From Cacajao melanocephalus (taxonomy: Eukaryota; Chordata; Mammalia; Primates; Pitheciidae): a stretch of DNA of 64,000 bases. Of this stretch, positions 1 to 13,199 are shown one piece after another. The DNA lies in contig CAUYLG010052137.1 of NCBI GenBank assembly GCA_963573385.1, forward strand, positions 1 to 64,000, in the 5' to 3' direction. The position numbers and the translations under genes were made by a program. The notes under the pieces are model-generated. The model worked only from the letters and a program-made list of their open reading frames with translations, was not told the origin of the DNA and ran no database searches. Position 1 is the stretch's first letter. Every line of letters starts with the position of its first letter.

Positions 1-185
1 AGCAAAACAGCTGCGCCAGCCAAAAGAGTCGCGCTGGCAACCCGTGTGGCTCCTCTGCCGGGAATCTCCCAGTTTGTGTGCCACAGAAATTCGTCTGAAA
101 TTGCAGCGTCCACTCGCTCTCTGTGCTCTCACTGGGAGCTAAAATCCTGAGCTGTTGTTAATCGGCCATCTTGGATCTCTCCACC
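1..185 (-). mobile_element. LINE-1, 5' tip of the 5'UTR (body lies left of the window)
   Basis: Read on the minus strand, this is the start of a primate L1 5'UTR. It ends with the motif GGCCATCTTGG at 164-174 followed by a C/T-rich end, the same layout as the 5' end of the full-length L1 near 20079-20100. The L1 body would run leftward out of the window. Its 5' end sits directly against older L1 ORF2 sequence at about 186, so this copy was inserted into that element. Confidence 0.8.
164..174 (-). promoter_or_regulatory. YY1-type site at L1 5' end
   Basis: On the minus strand the sequence reads CCAAGATGGCC. This is the known YY1-binding motif near the first bases of primate L1 5'UTRs, which sets the transcription start. 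The site is seen; activity is not shown. Confidence 0.5.
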
Positions 186-3100
186 CGGTGATCGGGATGT
201 TGGGTTTTATCAAAATCCCTTTCTTCATTTATTGAGATATTCATGTGGTTTTTGTTTTTAGTTTTGTTTATATGATGAATCATATTTGTTGATTTGTGTG
301 TATTAAAACAACCTCGCATTCAGGAATAAAGCCTAATTGATCATGGTGGATTAGCTTTTTGATGTGCTGCTGCATTCAGTTTGCTGATATTTTCTTGATG
401 ATTTTTGCATCAATGCTCATCAGAAATATTAGTTAGAAGTTTGTTGTTGTTGTGTCTCTGCCAGGTTTTGGAATCAGGGTATTGTCGGCCTCATGGAATG
501 AGTTAGAGGTAAGTCCCTCCTCCTCAATATTTTTTGCAATAATTTCAATAGAAATTGGACCAGTTCTTTATTCGTCTGATAGAAGTTGGCTGTGAACCAT
601 TCTGATCCAGGAATTTTTACGATTTATTCAATTTTCGAACTTGTTATTTGGTCTGTTCAAGATTTTGGCTTCTTCCTGATTCAATCTTGGGGGTTGTTGG
701 TTTCCATGAATTCATCTATTTTTTTTTCTAGCTTTTTTAGTTTGTATGCATAGAGGTGTTCATAACAGTCTCTGTGGGCTTTTTTGTACTATTGTCAAGT
801 TAGTGGTAATGTCTCCTTTGTCATTTCCAACTTGGTTTATTTGGATCTACTCTCATTTTTTCTTTGTTAGTGTAGCCAGGTATCTATCAATCTTATTTAT
901 TCTTTCAAAGAAACAATTTTCAATTTTGTTGCTTTTAAGTATCATTTTTTACATCACAATATCATTTAGTTCATCTCTGATTTTGCTTGTTTCTTGTCTT
1001 CTGTTAGCTTTGGGGTTGATTTGCTCCCTTTTTTCTAGTTCCTCTAGAAAACAGGTATTGTTAGGTTGTTAATTTGAGATCTTTCTAATTTGATATAGGC
1101 ATTTAATACTATAAAGTTTTCTCTTAACACTGCTTTAGCTATGTCCCACAGATTCTGGTATGTTGTATCTTTTTTTTCACTAGTGTAAAAGAATTTCCTA
1201 ATTTTTGCCTTAATTTCATCATTTACCAAAAAGTTATTCAGAAGGTTAATTGTATGGTTTTGAGAGATCTTCGTATTGATTTTTATTATTATTGTGCTAT
1301 TGTCTCAGTGTGTGGTTGGTATGATTTCAAGTCTTTTGAATTTGTGTAGAATTATTTTTCAGCCGAGCACGTGGTCAGTTTTAGAGTATGTACCATGGTC
1401 AGATGAGAAGACTGCATATTCTGTTGTTATTGGGTGGAGTGTTCTGTAGATATATGTTAGGTCTGTTTGGTTAAGTGTCGAGTTGAGGTCTTGAATATCT
1501 TTGTTAATTTTTTGCCTGAAATATTTGTTTAATTCTGTCAATGCAGTCTTGGAGTCTCCTACTATTATTGTGCAGTTATCTAAATCTCTTTGTAGGTATT
1601 TAAGAACTTACAAATTTGAGTGCTCCAGTGTTAGGTTCAGATATTTTTAGGAGAGTTAAGTCTTCTTGTTTAATTAAACCCTGTATCACTATGTATTACC
1701 CTTCTTTGTCCTTTTTGATTATTGTTTATTTAAAATCTGTTTTATCTGAAATTAAAATAGCAACTTCTGCTTTTTAAAAATTTCTGCTGTTAGCCTAATG
1801 GAGTTCTCTTTGTAAATGACTTGCCCCTTCTCTCTAGCTGCCTTAATATTTTCTCTTTCACGTTGGCCTTGGAGAATCTGATGACTATGTGTCTTGGGAA
1901 TGGTTGTCTTATACAGTATCTCACAGGGGTTCTCTGAGTTTCCTAAATTTGAATATCTACCTCTCTAGCAAGGTTGGGAAAATTTCCCCGGACAATATCT
2001 GCATATATGTTTTCTGAGTTGCTTGTGCTCTCTCCCTCTCTTTCAGAGGCACCACTGAGTTGTGGGTTTGGCCTCTTCACATAATCTCATATTTCTCATA
2101 GGTTGTGTTTATTCTTTTAAATTCTTTTTTCTTTGTTATCATCTGAGTGATCTTTGAGCTAGAGTCTTTTCTCAGCTTGGTCGATTCTGCTGTTAACACT
2201 TCAGATTGTATTAACAAATTATTGTGGTAAGTTTTCCAGCTCTATCTGATCAGCATAATTCTTCCTTAAAATGGTGATTTTTAATTTCAGCTCTTATATA
2301 ATTTTATTGAATTTTGTAAATTCCTTGGATTGGGCTTCAACATTCTCCTGAATCTTGATGATCTTCATTGCTACTGAGATTCTGAATTTTATGTCCGTCA
2401 TTTCAGCCATTTAAGCCTGGTTAAGAACCATATCTGGGAGCTAGTGTGATCATTTGGAAGAAAGAAGACACTCTTAATTTTTGAGTTTTTGCACTGTTTC
2501 TTTTTCATCTGTGTGGGCTGATGTTTCTTTAATCTTTGAAGCTGCTGTCTTTTCAATGGATTTTTTTTTTTTTTTTTTTGCTCTTGTATTCCTTGATGGC
2601 CTTGAGAGTTTGACTGTTAAATAATTGAGTTTAGTAAATGGTCTTCAAATCTGAATGATTTCAAGGAGCCCAGGGTTAGCTCAGCACTCCTGGGCTGTAG
2701 GCTCTAACCCTGGGGCTCTGGTGTGAGGCTCACAGCCTGTTGTCTGGACCCTCAAAATTAAGTGCCTGCTTCACTGGAGCGGCCAAGGTGTTTCTGGTCT
2801 GCTGGCAAAAACATTCTGATGCATGATGCCAGCAAAAATGTTTCATTAGGGTGGTGGAAGTGGAGTTTGCACTTGCCAAAGCAGCAACAGATTCTGTGTG
2901 TGCACGTGTATGCTAGCAGCAGATGGGTGGCAGGGAACATGTGCACTCACACCAGTGTTAGTGATATGGTGCTGTTCATGTACACTTGTGGTGGCTGGGC
3001 CTGAGTGTATGCACTTGTGCCAGTGAGGCCAGGACAGTGGTGTCTGCAGGCACACACTTGCATCAGTAGCAACACGATGGCAATGTCCACACACATGTGT

Positions 3101-3785
3101 CCTGGCAGTGGTAGGGGCAGGGTGGTGATGGTGAGTTCTGTTTATGCATGTGGCTTTGGAAACAGGGTGGTGAGGTCTGTACATGCATGTGTGCCAGTAG
3201 AGTGCTGGGAGTAAGTTGAAGATGGGTGTGTGTTGGCAGAGGCCAGTTTACTGAAGGTCTGTGACAGGCAGGGCCTGCCAGCAAAGGAGCTATGATGACA
3301 GGCAGTAGGAAGCAGTTTGGTTGGGTATACAAAGCTATGCTGTAGGTGAATATGGCCAGGCCAGGGCCATGGGAGAGGACAGCAGGCAGGTGACTTCCCA
3401 GATCAGACTGGCCATGACTCATGGGCAAAACTGCCTTGCTCTGTCCAGGTCCAACAATCAACAAAGACAAAAGCCACTTAGAAGATCATGGTAATCCTTG
3501 GAGGACAGGCATCCCTGGGAATGCTCCACTTCTGCCATTCCTGTGATAAACCCTCTGGGCTCTGGAAAGGCTGCCACCTCTCCAAGCAGCTCTCCCTGTC
3601 AGTTCACATGTCCTTGGGGGTCATGGGATTTCCTGCAACTAGGATTCTAGAGGTTCATGGCGAGAGTTTTGGTCACTCCTTGCCCATTAAATTATCCCTT
3701 CCCCAGGAGCCCTGGAGGCCAGGAATGAGTCCTGGTGCTTAGCAGCCCTATGCAGCATTCCCAGTTTCCTCCTGACCCCATCCCA
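186..3785 (-). mobile_element. Older primate LINE-1 (L1PB/L1MA-like), partial ORF2, ORF1 and long 5'UTR
   Basis: On the minus strand this reads, from high to low coordinate, a long GC-richer 5'UTR (about 2600-3785), a decayed ORF1 (about 1800-2500) and the first half of ORF2 down to the reverse transcriptase region at 186. Recognisable pieces include an ORF2 endonuclease fragment with the HGTYSKTDHVLG motif near 1359-1400 and ORF1 text near 1860-2100. Stops and shifts are frequent, so it makes no protein. The left end is cut by the L1 inserted at 1-185. The 5'UTR resembles the L1PB/L1MA type, but the subfamily is from memory. Confidence 0.8.
2880..3220. repeat. Degenerate GTG/CAC-rich tandem-like tract in old L1 5'UTR
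   Basis: Loosely repeated blocks carry a CATGTG or CACTTG core followed by CCAGT, GGTGG or GGCAGG, several times over about 340 bp. Units are too diverged to give a period by eye. The low CpG, purine/pyrimidine alternating makeup explains the long overlapping open frames on both strands here. Confidence 0.4.
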
Positions 3786-3789
3786 TTCA

Positions 3790-4670
3790 GCCCAATTAAA
3801 ATGGGCTAAACATATGAATAGATACTTCATCAATTAAGATATATGAATGGTAAATAAGCACACAAGAAGATGATTATCATTAGTCATTAGGGAAATGCAG
3901 ATTAAAACCATAACAAGATATCACTACACATCTATTAGAGTGGCTAAAATTTAAAAAAGACTAATGAGATCTGCTGTAGGTGAGGAGGTAGAGTGACTGG
4001 AACTCTCATATGCTGCTGATGAGAATGTAAGATGATACAACTGGAAACGGTTTGACAGTTTCTTAAAAAGTGAAACCTATCCTCACTATATGAGTCGTTT
4101 CACTTCTAGGATTTTAGATGAGAGAAACAAAAGCATATATCCATTCAAAGACTTGCATTATATACATATATATACACACACATATATATATATATTCATA
4201 GCAGCTTTATTTGATTTAGTCAAAACTCCCAATTACCTCAAACAGATGAAAAGACAAACAAATTATGGTATGTACTTAAATAAAATGTTACTCAACGATA
4301 AAATGGAATAAAATTTTGATACAAACAACAGCAGGGCTGGATCTCAAAATAACTGAATTAGCTGAATGCTGAGTGAAAAAAAAGTCATACAAAAATACAT
4401 ATCATATTTTCCATTTATATAACATTCAGAAAGTAAAGACCAATCTATAGTGAAGGAAAGTAAATCAATTGAAAGCTTAGGGAATGGCAGCAGGAATGGT
4501 GGTGGGCATGAATCATAAAGGGGAATGAGGGGAGTTTTCAGAGCATTAGATATTGATTGTGTTGATTGTATCACATATATATACATACATCAAAACTTCT
4601 AAAATTTTAAGCATTCAATATATGAAGTTTACTGTATGTCAATCATACTCGAATAAAAATAATAGTATTC
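3790..4670 (+). mobile_element. Ancient LINE-1 (L1M) 3' end
   Basis: The plus strand reads like the end of L1 ORF2 and its 3'UTR: text matching the region for isolated hairpin and 'TPVRMAI' C-terminal codons, then a decayed 3'UTR ending in the motif TATGTCAATCATACTCGAATAAA. The orientation is opposite to the element on its left. A TA-rich simple repeat lies inside it (about 4158-4195). No open frame survives. Confidence 0.7.
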
Positions 4671-4929
4671 AACATCTATGATAGCACTGTTATATTTCTT
4701 TACAGGAATTGTTTGTTGGATAATATTTAAAAATCAAGTTTCTTATGGCAGATGAAGGAAAGAGATTTTGTGTAAAAAGACCATTTTAAACATTGATATA
4801 TTCTCTAAGAACCAGAGAATACATTACAAATGGACACACATAGTCCAAAGTATAAAATTCATTAAAATGTTGGTAAATTATTACTTAAGTATTATGCATT
4901 TACATTAACCACATATAATTTATTACACT

Positions 4930-7015
4930 TCTAACTGAAATGGAACTGTGCTCCATTAAATGACAATTCCCCATTTCCACCTCCTCTGAAGCCTCTGGGA
5001 ACCACCATTCTATGATTTACTTCTACAAGTTTGATTATTTATATAAGTGGAATCATGCAGTATTTGTCCCTCTGTGACTGGCTTATTTAACTTAGAGTAC
5101 TGTACTCGAGGTTGTCACAAAAGGTAATATTTTCATCTTTTTAAAAGCTAAGTAACATTTCACAGTATGAATGCACCACAGTGTCTTTACTCATTCACCT
5201 GTTGATGGATATTTGGTTTGTTTTCATGTTGTGGCTATTGTGAATGATGCTGCAATGAATGTGGGAATGCAGATGTTTTTTTGAGACCCTGATTCTAATC
5301 CTTTAAAATGCATATGTATAAGTGTAATAGCTGGATCATATGGTAGTTCTACTTTTACTTTTTTGAAAAACCTACATGTTGTTTTCCATCTGGCTTCACT
5401 ATTTTGCATTGCCACCAGCAATGTGCAAGCGTTCCAATTTCTTCACATCCTTGAAAACTCTTGTTTTTAATTTTTATTTGTTTTATAAAAATAGAGGCTG
5501 GATTTACTATGTTGCCCAGGCTGATATTAGACTTCTGGGCTCAGTGATTTCCCCACCTTGGCCTCCCAAAGTGCTGGGATTACAGGTATGAGCCACCATA
5601 CCCAGGCTTCTTTTTAACTTTTAAAATAATAGTTATTTTCTAACAGGTTTGAGGTAATATTTCATTATGGTTTTGGTCAGCATTTCCCTGATGATTGGTG
5701 ATGTTGAGCATCTTTTCATATGCCTGTTGGCCATTTGTATGTCTTTGGAAAAATGAAAATCTGTTTTATTTTCAAATCCTATTCAAATCCTTTGCCATTT
5801 TTAATCAGCTTGTTCTGTTTTTTGCTATTCAGTTGTAGGAAAAATTATAATACATTTTGGGTATTAATCCCTTATGAGATAGATGGTTTGCAAATATTTT
5901 CTGTCTTTCCATAGGTTGCCTCTTCAATTTGATTTTTTTCATTGCTGTGAAGGCACATTTTAATTTGATGTAGTTCCACCTAATTTTTATTTTGCTGCTT
6001 GCGTTGAATCCATGAAATCATTGACAAGACCATTGCCAAAAATATTTTCCCATGTGGTTCTTTGAGAGTTTTACAGTTTTGGGTCTTATGTTTAAATCTT
6101 TAATCCATTTCAAGTATCTTTTTTATATAGTATAAATTAGGAGTCTAATTGCATCATTTTGCATGAGGATATTCAGTTTTTCTAACACCATTTATTGAAG
6201 AGGCTATCTTTTTTCATTGTGTGTTCTTGACATCCTTGCTAAAGATCAGTTGACTATATATGTACAGATTTATTTCTGGGCTCCCTACTCTGTTAGATTG
6301 ATCTATGCATCTGTTTTTATGCCAGTACCATATTGTTTTCATTACTATGGCTTTGTAACATATTTTGAAACCAGGGAATATAACCCCTCTGGCTTTGTTC
6401 TTCTTTCTCAAGATTTCTCTGGTGATTTGGAGTCTTTTGTGGTTCCATATGAACTGTAGAGTTGTATTTTCTATTTGTGATAAAAATACCTTTGGAATTT
6501 TGATAGGAATTTCATTAAATCTGTAGATCACTTCATGTAGTATGGGCATTTAAAAATATTAATTATTCCACTCAAAATTATTCCACACAAGATCTTTTTC
6601 CATTTATTTGTATCTTGTTTAATTCCTTTCATCAGTGTTTTATGATTTTCGTATACAAGTCTTTGACCTCTTTGGTTTTATTGGCTTAAATATTTTAATA
6701 ACAGTTTAAAATACTTAAACACTTGATTTATTCCTTAGTATTTTATTTTTTTGATGCTATTGTTAATGATATTGCTTTCTTACTTTTTTTCAAATACTTC
6801 CTTGCTTTTGTATAGAAATTCAACTGCTATTTATATGTTGATATACACTGCAATTTTGCAAAATTGACTTAGTTTTTGTTTTATGAGGTTTTTTCAGTAT
6901 GTAGCATCTTTAGAGTTTCCTATATATAAGAGTGTATCAACTGCAAAAAGATAATTTTACTTCTTTCTGCTTTGCATGTCTTTAATATCTTTTTCTTGCT
7001 TAATTGGTCTGTCTA
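4930..7015 (-). mobile_element. Ancient LINE-1 (L1M), 3' half, split by an Alu monomer
   Basis: On the minus strand the segment reads L1 3'UTR and ORF2 C-terminal sequence (4930-5460) and then, after an Alu monomer, more ORF2 (5615-7015). A fragment at 6214-6549 still translates as ORF2 text (YRFNEIPIKIPK and FIWNHKRLQ). The two halves are collinear, so the monomer went into an existing L1. The boundary near 7015 is approximate. Confidence 0.75.
5465..5612 (-). mobile_element. Alu-related monomer (FRAM/Alu fragment)
   Basis: The plus strand reads TTGCCCAGGCTG ... CTCCCAAAGTGCTGGGATTACAGG ... GAGCCACCATACCCAGG in pieces, the reverse complement of one Alu arm of about 140 bp. No second arm is present, so it is either a free monomer or a truncated old Alu. 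It interrupts an L1 copy. Confidence 0.75.
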
Positions 7016-7029
7016 GGACTGCCACTAAA

Positions 7030-7335
7030 GATCAGCATCTAGTACAAATACACAACATAGTACCTATAGTTAGATTCCTATTGTTAATTATGGTTTAAGC
7101 ACTTTAAAATTCCTTAAGAGGATAGATCTCATATTAAGTGTTATGTCAAACAAACAACCCCTCCAAATCCCACAAAGAACATAAGGAAATTTTTGGAAGT
7201 GATAAATATGTTTAGTATCTTGATTACAGCGATGGTCTCAGGATTCTTTGCATGTGTGTCCAAATTCATGAAAACGTACAAATTTAATATGTGTGATTTT
7301 TTTGTATATCAATTATACCTCAATAAAGCTTAACA
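7030..7335 (+). mobile_element. Ancient LINE-1 (L1M) 3' terminus
   Basis: The tract resembles the terminal 3'UTR of old L1 families: a late block on treating a gene-like rhythm of GTGATAAATATGTTTAGT, then a motif like TATATCAATTATACCTCAATAAAGCTT at the end. It is non-coding. Confidence 0.6.
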
Positions 7336-8904
7336 TAATCATTCAAAAAATAAGAATAATTTATAGTTTTTAATATTAGAAAAACACAAGTGAAAGGAAT
7401 GTTTAATAAAAGGGCTTTAAGTTATACTTTTATAATATAAATGGCTTTTTATAGTGGTTTCTTATCTTTATTTTTGGGTGGTAGCATTTTTCTTACAATT
7501 TAAACTGCAAAAATTGCAAAGATAGAAGTTATTGACATTTAATTTTTTATTTTATTACATTTTAAAAATCATATTTAAATAATACACATTCATATTTAGA
7601 AGGAATAGGAATTAGACATTTTAAAGGAAAAAACCCAGAAAGGTTCAACTTTAGAGTTAAATTAAATTTAAATTTACCTAACCCAAAAATGTCACTTGAA
7701 TTTAAATTAGTATAATGTGTATCATTGTATCTCAGTAATTTATTACATAGATTTTGGTGCCCATTTATTTGGGACTTTTTCAAATTGGCTTAATTTGCTA
7801 ATTACTGTTTGATTGTTTTCATCACTTTTCAAATTCTATTGCTGGGAAATTTATAAAATAATAGTTAACCAGTTCAGCCAAAGGATCTATTGAATATATA
7901 GTTTTTCTTTTTCATGTTGAGACTAGCCAGTACTTGCTAAGTCTTATTAAATGTTAGCCAATTTGGAAATAAAATTGCTTCTTGAAAGTTATTATCATGT
8001 AACAACTGATAATTGTTAAGTAGAAGAGTCAGACCACCTGTCATCAGTATTATAAAACTGAAATTGGAGGAATTAAAGAAAAATATCCTGTCTTTTAATT
8101 TTTAGTTTTATTTTGCATTTTATTAAATTGATAATGACTTACTTAGGTCTTAGAATCTGTTAAGAAACAAAAGAGGGTTCATCTTGAAAATGACTCACTC
8201 CAAAGTAATAAACGTCTCCTTAGATGTTCAGATTAAATATTAGATAATTTGAGAAGTAATTTGAGTCTGATTTCTGGCAATTCATCATAGAGGGTGCTTG
8301 CCAAAGTAGCAGAACATTTGCAAAGAATAGAGATAGAAAAGGAATAATTTACACTGTTTAAAAAATGAGAAAAATTAACATGTAATAGAAGTCACTAAAA
8401 CACAAACATTTGAAATGACATGAATATTTTATGTCACTTGTCACATCTTTTCATAGCTGGAACTATGTCACATGATAAAATCAGATCAATCAAGAATAAA
8501 GTCCTTGTTATAGCTAGTCTTCTGTCACTTGTTCATTCACCAAATATTAAGTGCCTGCTATGTGCTAGGATCTATGTTGGTGAAAGAAGGGTGAGTAAGG
8601 TGGTTTTCAAGCTCACAAGTTGCTTACAGTGAAGTTTAAGGCAATTTGGATCCTTCCGATTGGCTGTGTTTTCTGAATGGATCAGTGAAAAGCTGTGGTT
8701 GTCTAGAATGGTCTTTCTTGCAAAGAAAGGTGAATTCTAATATACTGTAAAACAAGTTTAAAATAATTTGACTACATTGGCTTGAAAAAAAAACCATGAA
8801 ATAGTGTTTTTCTGTTAATATATAGTGAATATAAAAGAACATTTGAAGATCTAGTCAAAGATCCAAGGGGATTTTTTTTGTATATAGTGGATAGAAAAGG
8901 AGAG
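7336..8904. other. Intergenic, no gene seen
   Basis: AT-rich sequence with no open frame that resembles a known protein and no RNA gene. The only repeat I can point to is an L2-like fragment at about 8525-8635 (listed separately). Confidence 0.6.
8525..8635 (-). mobile_element. L2 (LINE-2) 3'-end fragment
   Basis: The plus strand has the pattern TTCATTCACCAAATATTAAG followed by TGCCTGCTATGTGCTAGG. This is the reverse complement of the L2/MIR shared 3' tail (the AATAAATATTTGTTGAATGA type). Confidence 0.55.
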
Positions 8905-8944
8905 AGCCTCTATGTATCTATTGTATCTATATATCTAATCTCTA

Positions 8945-8980
8945 TCATCTATCTATCTATCTAGTTTTGCTATCTATCTG

Positions 8981-9020
<40 letters not shown>
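8945..9020. repeat. (TCTA)n microsatellite
   Basis: Tetranucleotide TCTA repeats are interrupted by a short GTTTTGC block and one TCTG unit. The last run (about 8971-9020) is nearly pure and likely to vary in length between individuals. Confidence 0.95.
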
Positions 9021-11305
9021 GTTCTGCTATTGCTTTTCCCTAATTACACTAGCACTTAGCAATCATATTAGAAGAAAATGCTGCATATATGAAGCCATGG
9101 TACATGGACCATAAGATCATGTTTGAAAATGGCTTAGAGAGATTTACCGGTGATTTAAAAATCAATTTTTATTGGATGCTCTCATCTGTTTAGAAATACA
9201 TATTATATAAAGAATTTTTGAGTGTTACATTGCAATGTACACTGCTGTGGTCTTTTGGTTCAGCATGAAACTCATTTTTCTATTTGAGGATGATTCCCCA
9301 TGTATATTGTCTCTGTAAAGGAACACAGAACTATGCGTTGGCATTCAGCAATATACTCATCCTCTTCATCAACTGTTTAAGAATCATAGGAACTGGAAAG
9401 CTAGGAACTACATTTTGGAGACTTCCTTATTAGCAGAGTTGTGTTCAGATCCCACTCATTAGGGATTCACACAGGATCTGGAAGGTGGACAGGAAGCTTT
9501 TAGCATTGGCAGGTAAACTCAAAGCTTTTGCCCAATATGAAGATTTGCAGCAGTTGCTGAGAATTCTCATACAAATCACCTACTTAGGTGCTGACATGTA
9601 AATGTAGTCATTGGCAATAAATATCCTCCTAAGAGGTTTGACCAAAGTAGCATTCACTATATCCAGAGTATTTGAATGTTAGCAAAAATCTGTGTGCTAG
9701 AAGCTCTTCCAGTTGTTTCATAAGCCGTAATTCTCTTTACTAAATCTTTTCCTGGTGAAACACTTAGAATGAGGTCTCTTTTGCTGATCAAATTTTGACT
9801 GATACAGAGGAAATGCCCTGCCTTTACTGCAAGATCCAAAAGAAGAGAATTCTCCTTCTTCTTTTCTTATGGTAGCTTAATGTCCTGAGATTGGCTCCTT
9901 CCTGGGTGGTGAAGTGAAAGGGTAATTATAATGCACTGGTGATAGCAGCAGACATGCATCCAGTGGCAGAAACATCAAGGGCCAACGATGACTGTGATGT
10001 CAGACATTTTTCTCTTTTTCTGATAAAAAGAGATTTGTTTTAATATTTGGCCCTTCTATACCACCTAGTATTTCACTTGCTTTTTGTAACCATTCTGTCA
10101 ATTGTTTAAAATCTCTATATCTTTCTAAATAAAATTATTTTTTAACTTCAGTACAGCTCAAGAGGATACTAACTTATATAACTCATGCTATAGAAATCAT
10201 CTGTAATTATGAGATTCCAGACACTAGCCTATAGCGTGAAGTATCATAGTCAAGGAAGCAAGAAATAGAAAAGGAGGTTGACCTCCTAAATTTACAGAAT
10301 CTTCTGACTTTTAAAAATTATGTCACTTGAATGAGGATGTTTTATCTTCTATATTTCAATATGAGAGATAGAGACTGTGTTTCCAAACCACTAAAGTCAT
10401 AATGTTGGTGTCAGTTAATATTTTAGAGAGGTCAAAAATATCAGATTTAATCCATTTAAACTAGTTGGGCATATAAGATTATTTTTAAGCACTATTGGTA
10501 AGAACTCTAGCAATTGGTTTATTGACAAATAACTTTGCCACATATGTAATTATGCATTATTAAGTGAATAACTATAATCATATAATGTGCATTTAAAATA
10601 TTTTTTATTCTAATTCCCTGATAGTTTTCATTAAATGTTTTGCTTAATTTTTAAATTCAGAACATATCCACTAGTAAATGATAGAAGAGACAGTTTATCA
10701 AATGTATTTTTCAAATGTCATAATTAAATGGCAATTCATTTTCATGTTCTTGGACACCTATAAAAGACACAAGTTTCTTTAAAGCAATGAAATCTAAGTG
10801 ACTTATTTCCCTGCTTATTTCGTGTTATATGCTTAAAACTATTTTAACTTTTCTCAGGATTTTAAAATTCCTTTATTGAAAATGAATTTCATATGATTTT
10901 TGTATATATCAAATTGGAAGATTTTTTTTTGTTCTACTTTAGAGTGAATCAGAAGATCAATCATTTGTGAAATCTTTCTTGCCCCAACTTATAAGTTTTC
11001 CCTTTCTTTATGTTTGATTAATCTTTTTTTTTTTTGTTAACTATTAATCTAGTCATTTCTGTTTTTTTTCCTTTGACATTGTCTTCAGTTTATAATAATT
11101 TCCAGTTTAAATTTTCTATATTATATCCTTTATTTTACTTCAAATGTAACTAATTTGGGGTATAGATATCACCAACTAACAAACTGCAAGTTGTGGAATT
11201 AAAATCTTAGTGAAGTAGTTATTTGCAAAGCAACTTTAAGCATAGTATAGGAAAAAATGTATAGAAACTAATACCATTATGATCTAGTCCTGATTTTATC
11301 AAAGC

Positions 11306-11309
<4 letters not shown>
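9021..11309. other. Intergenic, no gene seen
   Basis: About 2.3 kb of AT-rich DNA without a supported coding region, RNA gene or clearly assignable repeat. Any mobile elements here are too old to recognise by eye. Confidence 0.55.
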
Positions 11310-11348
<39 letters not shown>

Positions 11349-11353
11349 GTGTG
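11310..11353. repeat. (TG)n microsatellite
   Basis: A run of TG dinucleotides broken by one GCG. It is downstream of APLF and in no gene. Confidence 0.95.
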
Positions 11354-11524
11354 TTGCCTTGAGGAAATTGTCTAACCTCTCTTAACTTCAGCTTCTTTAC
11401 TTGAAAAATGAATATAAGATCTTTCAAAGTTGTTTTAAGAGCTAAATAAAAATACATAGTAGATACTAATTATTAGTTATCTTAAAGTCTAATCATAGGA
11501 AGAAAACAGTAAGTATTGAAATAG

Positions 11525-12000
11525 TGATTTTTAAACATAAAAACTGTACATGTTTAATGTATACAATTGGTTATATGCATACACTTGTGATACTACCATT
11601 ACAAAGGATAAACATATCCATCATCTCCAAAAGTTTCCTCGTGTCCCTTTGTGTGTGTTTCAAGGTAAGAACACTTAACATGAGATATGATTTCTTAATA
11701 AATTTTAAAATGCACAATGTTGTATTATCATGTTGTATAAGCACAATATTCTAAGTAGATCTTTAGAGCTTATTTATCTTACATATTCAAAACTTTATAT
11801 TAATTGAGCAACAACATCCCATTTTCTCCTTTCCCATCCTTTGGCAATGACCATTCTATTCCCTGCTTCTGTGAGTTTGACTGCTTTAGATACCTCATAA
11901 AAGAGGAATTATGCAAATTTGTCCTTCTGTGCCGGAAATTATGCTTTTTTCACTTAGCATAATCTCTTCCAGGTTCATCTATGTTGTTACAAATGTCAGG
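11525..12000 (-). mobile_element. Ancient LINE-1 (L1M) 3' end fragment
   Basis: On the plus strand this reads as reversed L1 3' sequence: a block like TATACAATTGGTTATATGCA, then the typical CAATGACCATTCTATTCCCTG, and CTTAGCATAATCTCTTCCAG with TTCATCTATGTTGTTAC. It is non-coding. Confidence 0.7.
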
Positions 12001-13199
12001 TTAGAAACTGAGTACATTTTACTTTTAAGGGAATGAAAAGGCAGGCTTCACGCATCACGTAAACAGATAAAGTAAGTTCAGCTATTCATTCTCACTGACT
12101 GGTTCTTATAAGAAAACGAGATAATGAAAGAAAAACTTCCACTTCAGACTTAACATTTGTGAAAAGATTTGTTTCTAATAAAGAAACGTCTTAGAGAGTT
12201 ATATGAGACCAGATATTGGAGATAAACGAGCCCAACCTTCTGTAGCACTCTGAGCTCACTGATTGGATAGAGTGAGCTCATCCACTATGGGGGAGGATAT
12301 AGTTTCTCTTATATAAATGTACTCATGTAGATTATTTTTTGAGCTAGAATTAGATTCTAATTCTATCTAGAGATTATCTTAAATAGCCATATCATACGGG
12401 TGTGGTCATTAACATCTACTCTTTCCCCGAACATATTCATTTTGAGAGTGAATGCCTGTCCCAGGCAAGTGTCTTAATGCATGGATAAAATATAGGGAAA
12501 AGGGCAAGTGGTGCCATCTCTATGCCAACCTTACTTCAACACACCCACTTCTCCATCTTTTAAGTTAATGATGTTAATATGTATTCAACTTGGTTGAAAT
12601 AAGCTGAAACAAAGGAGAATGCCAATTAGGGAGCCAGAAGCCAGTCTGTGTAACATGCATGCATTTTGTTAGACGTATATGCATTTTGTTAGTCTTTGCA
12701 TCCTATTTTCTGTTTTTAATATGCTAACTCTTGTCCTCTGTTAATAACAGTGAGTGTTTCATACTTCAAAGAGGCATTCATACTGTCTTCACTGCTGAGC
12801 TGTCATTGAGATAACTCCAAAGAATCAAAGTATAAATACACTATAAAATATAGTGGAAAAACTCAATGTTTATTTATTGAGCAAAAAACTTACCTTTCCA
12901 AGGTTGTCATTTTTCTTTTATAGACATGGGAGCTCTTAAAAGATAATTTGACAAGTTAGAAGTGTTTTGACTGACACTAACTTACTACTTTCTGCTCAAA
13001 TTGAGAGATAAAATAAATGCAAAAATATTCCAAGTTCATGTGTCTTTCATACACAATAGGAATATTATATTACAGCACAAATATATTTTCAATTGTTCCA
13101 GAACTATGCTATTATAGACTGTTGGAGCAAGATAGCAAACCAAGTTAAATTCTGCAGAAGTGTTTGTGTACCAGAGCCAAAGCATTTATGACTCCAAAT
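12001..13199. other. Intergenic, no gene seen
   Basis: No supported gene, RNA or clear repeat. Short open frames are chance AT-rich ones. Confidence 0.5.

Noticed and set aside
2758..3742. Overlapping long open frames on both strands
   Set aside because: They lie in L1 5'UTR-type sequence with skewed composition, overlap each other in several frames and match no protein I know.
8945..9020. Possible CRISPR-like array
   Set aside because: It is a simple TCTA microsatellite without spacers.
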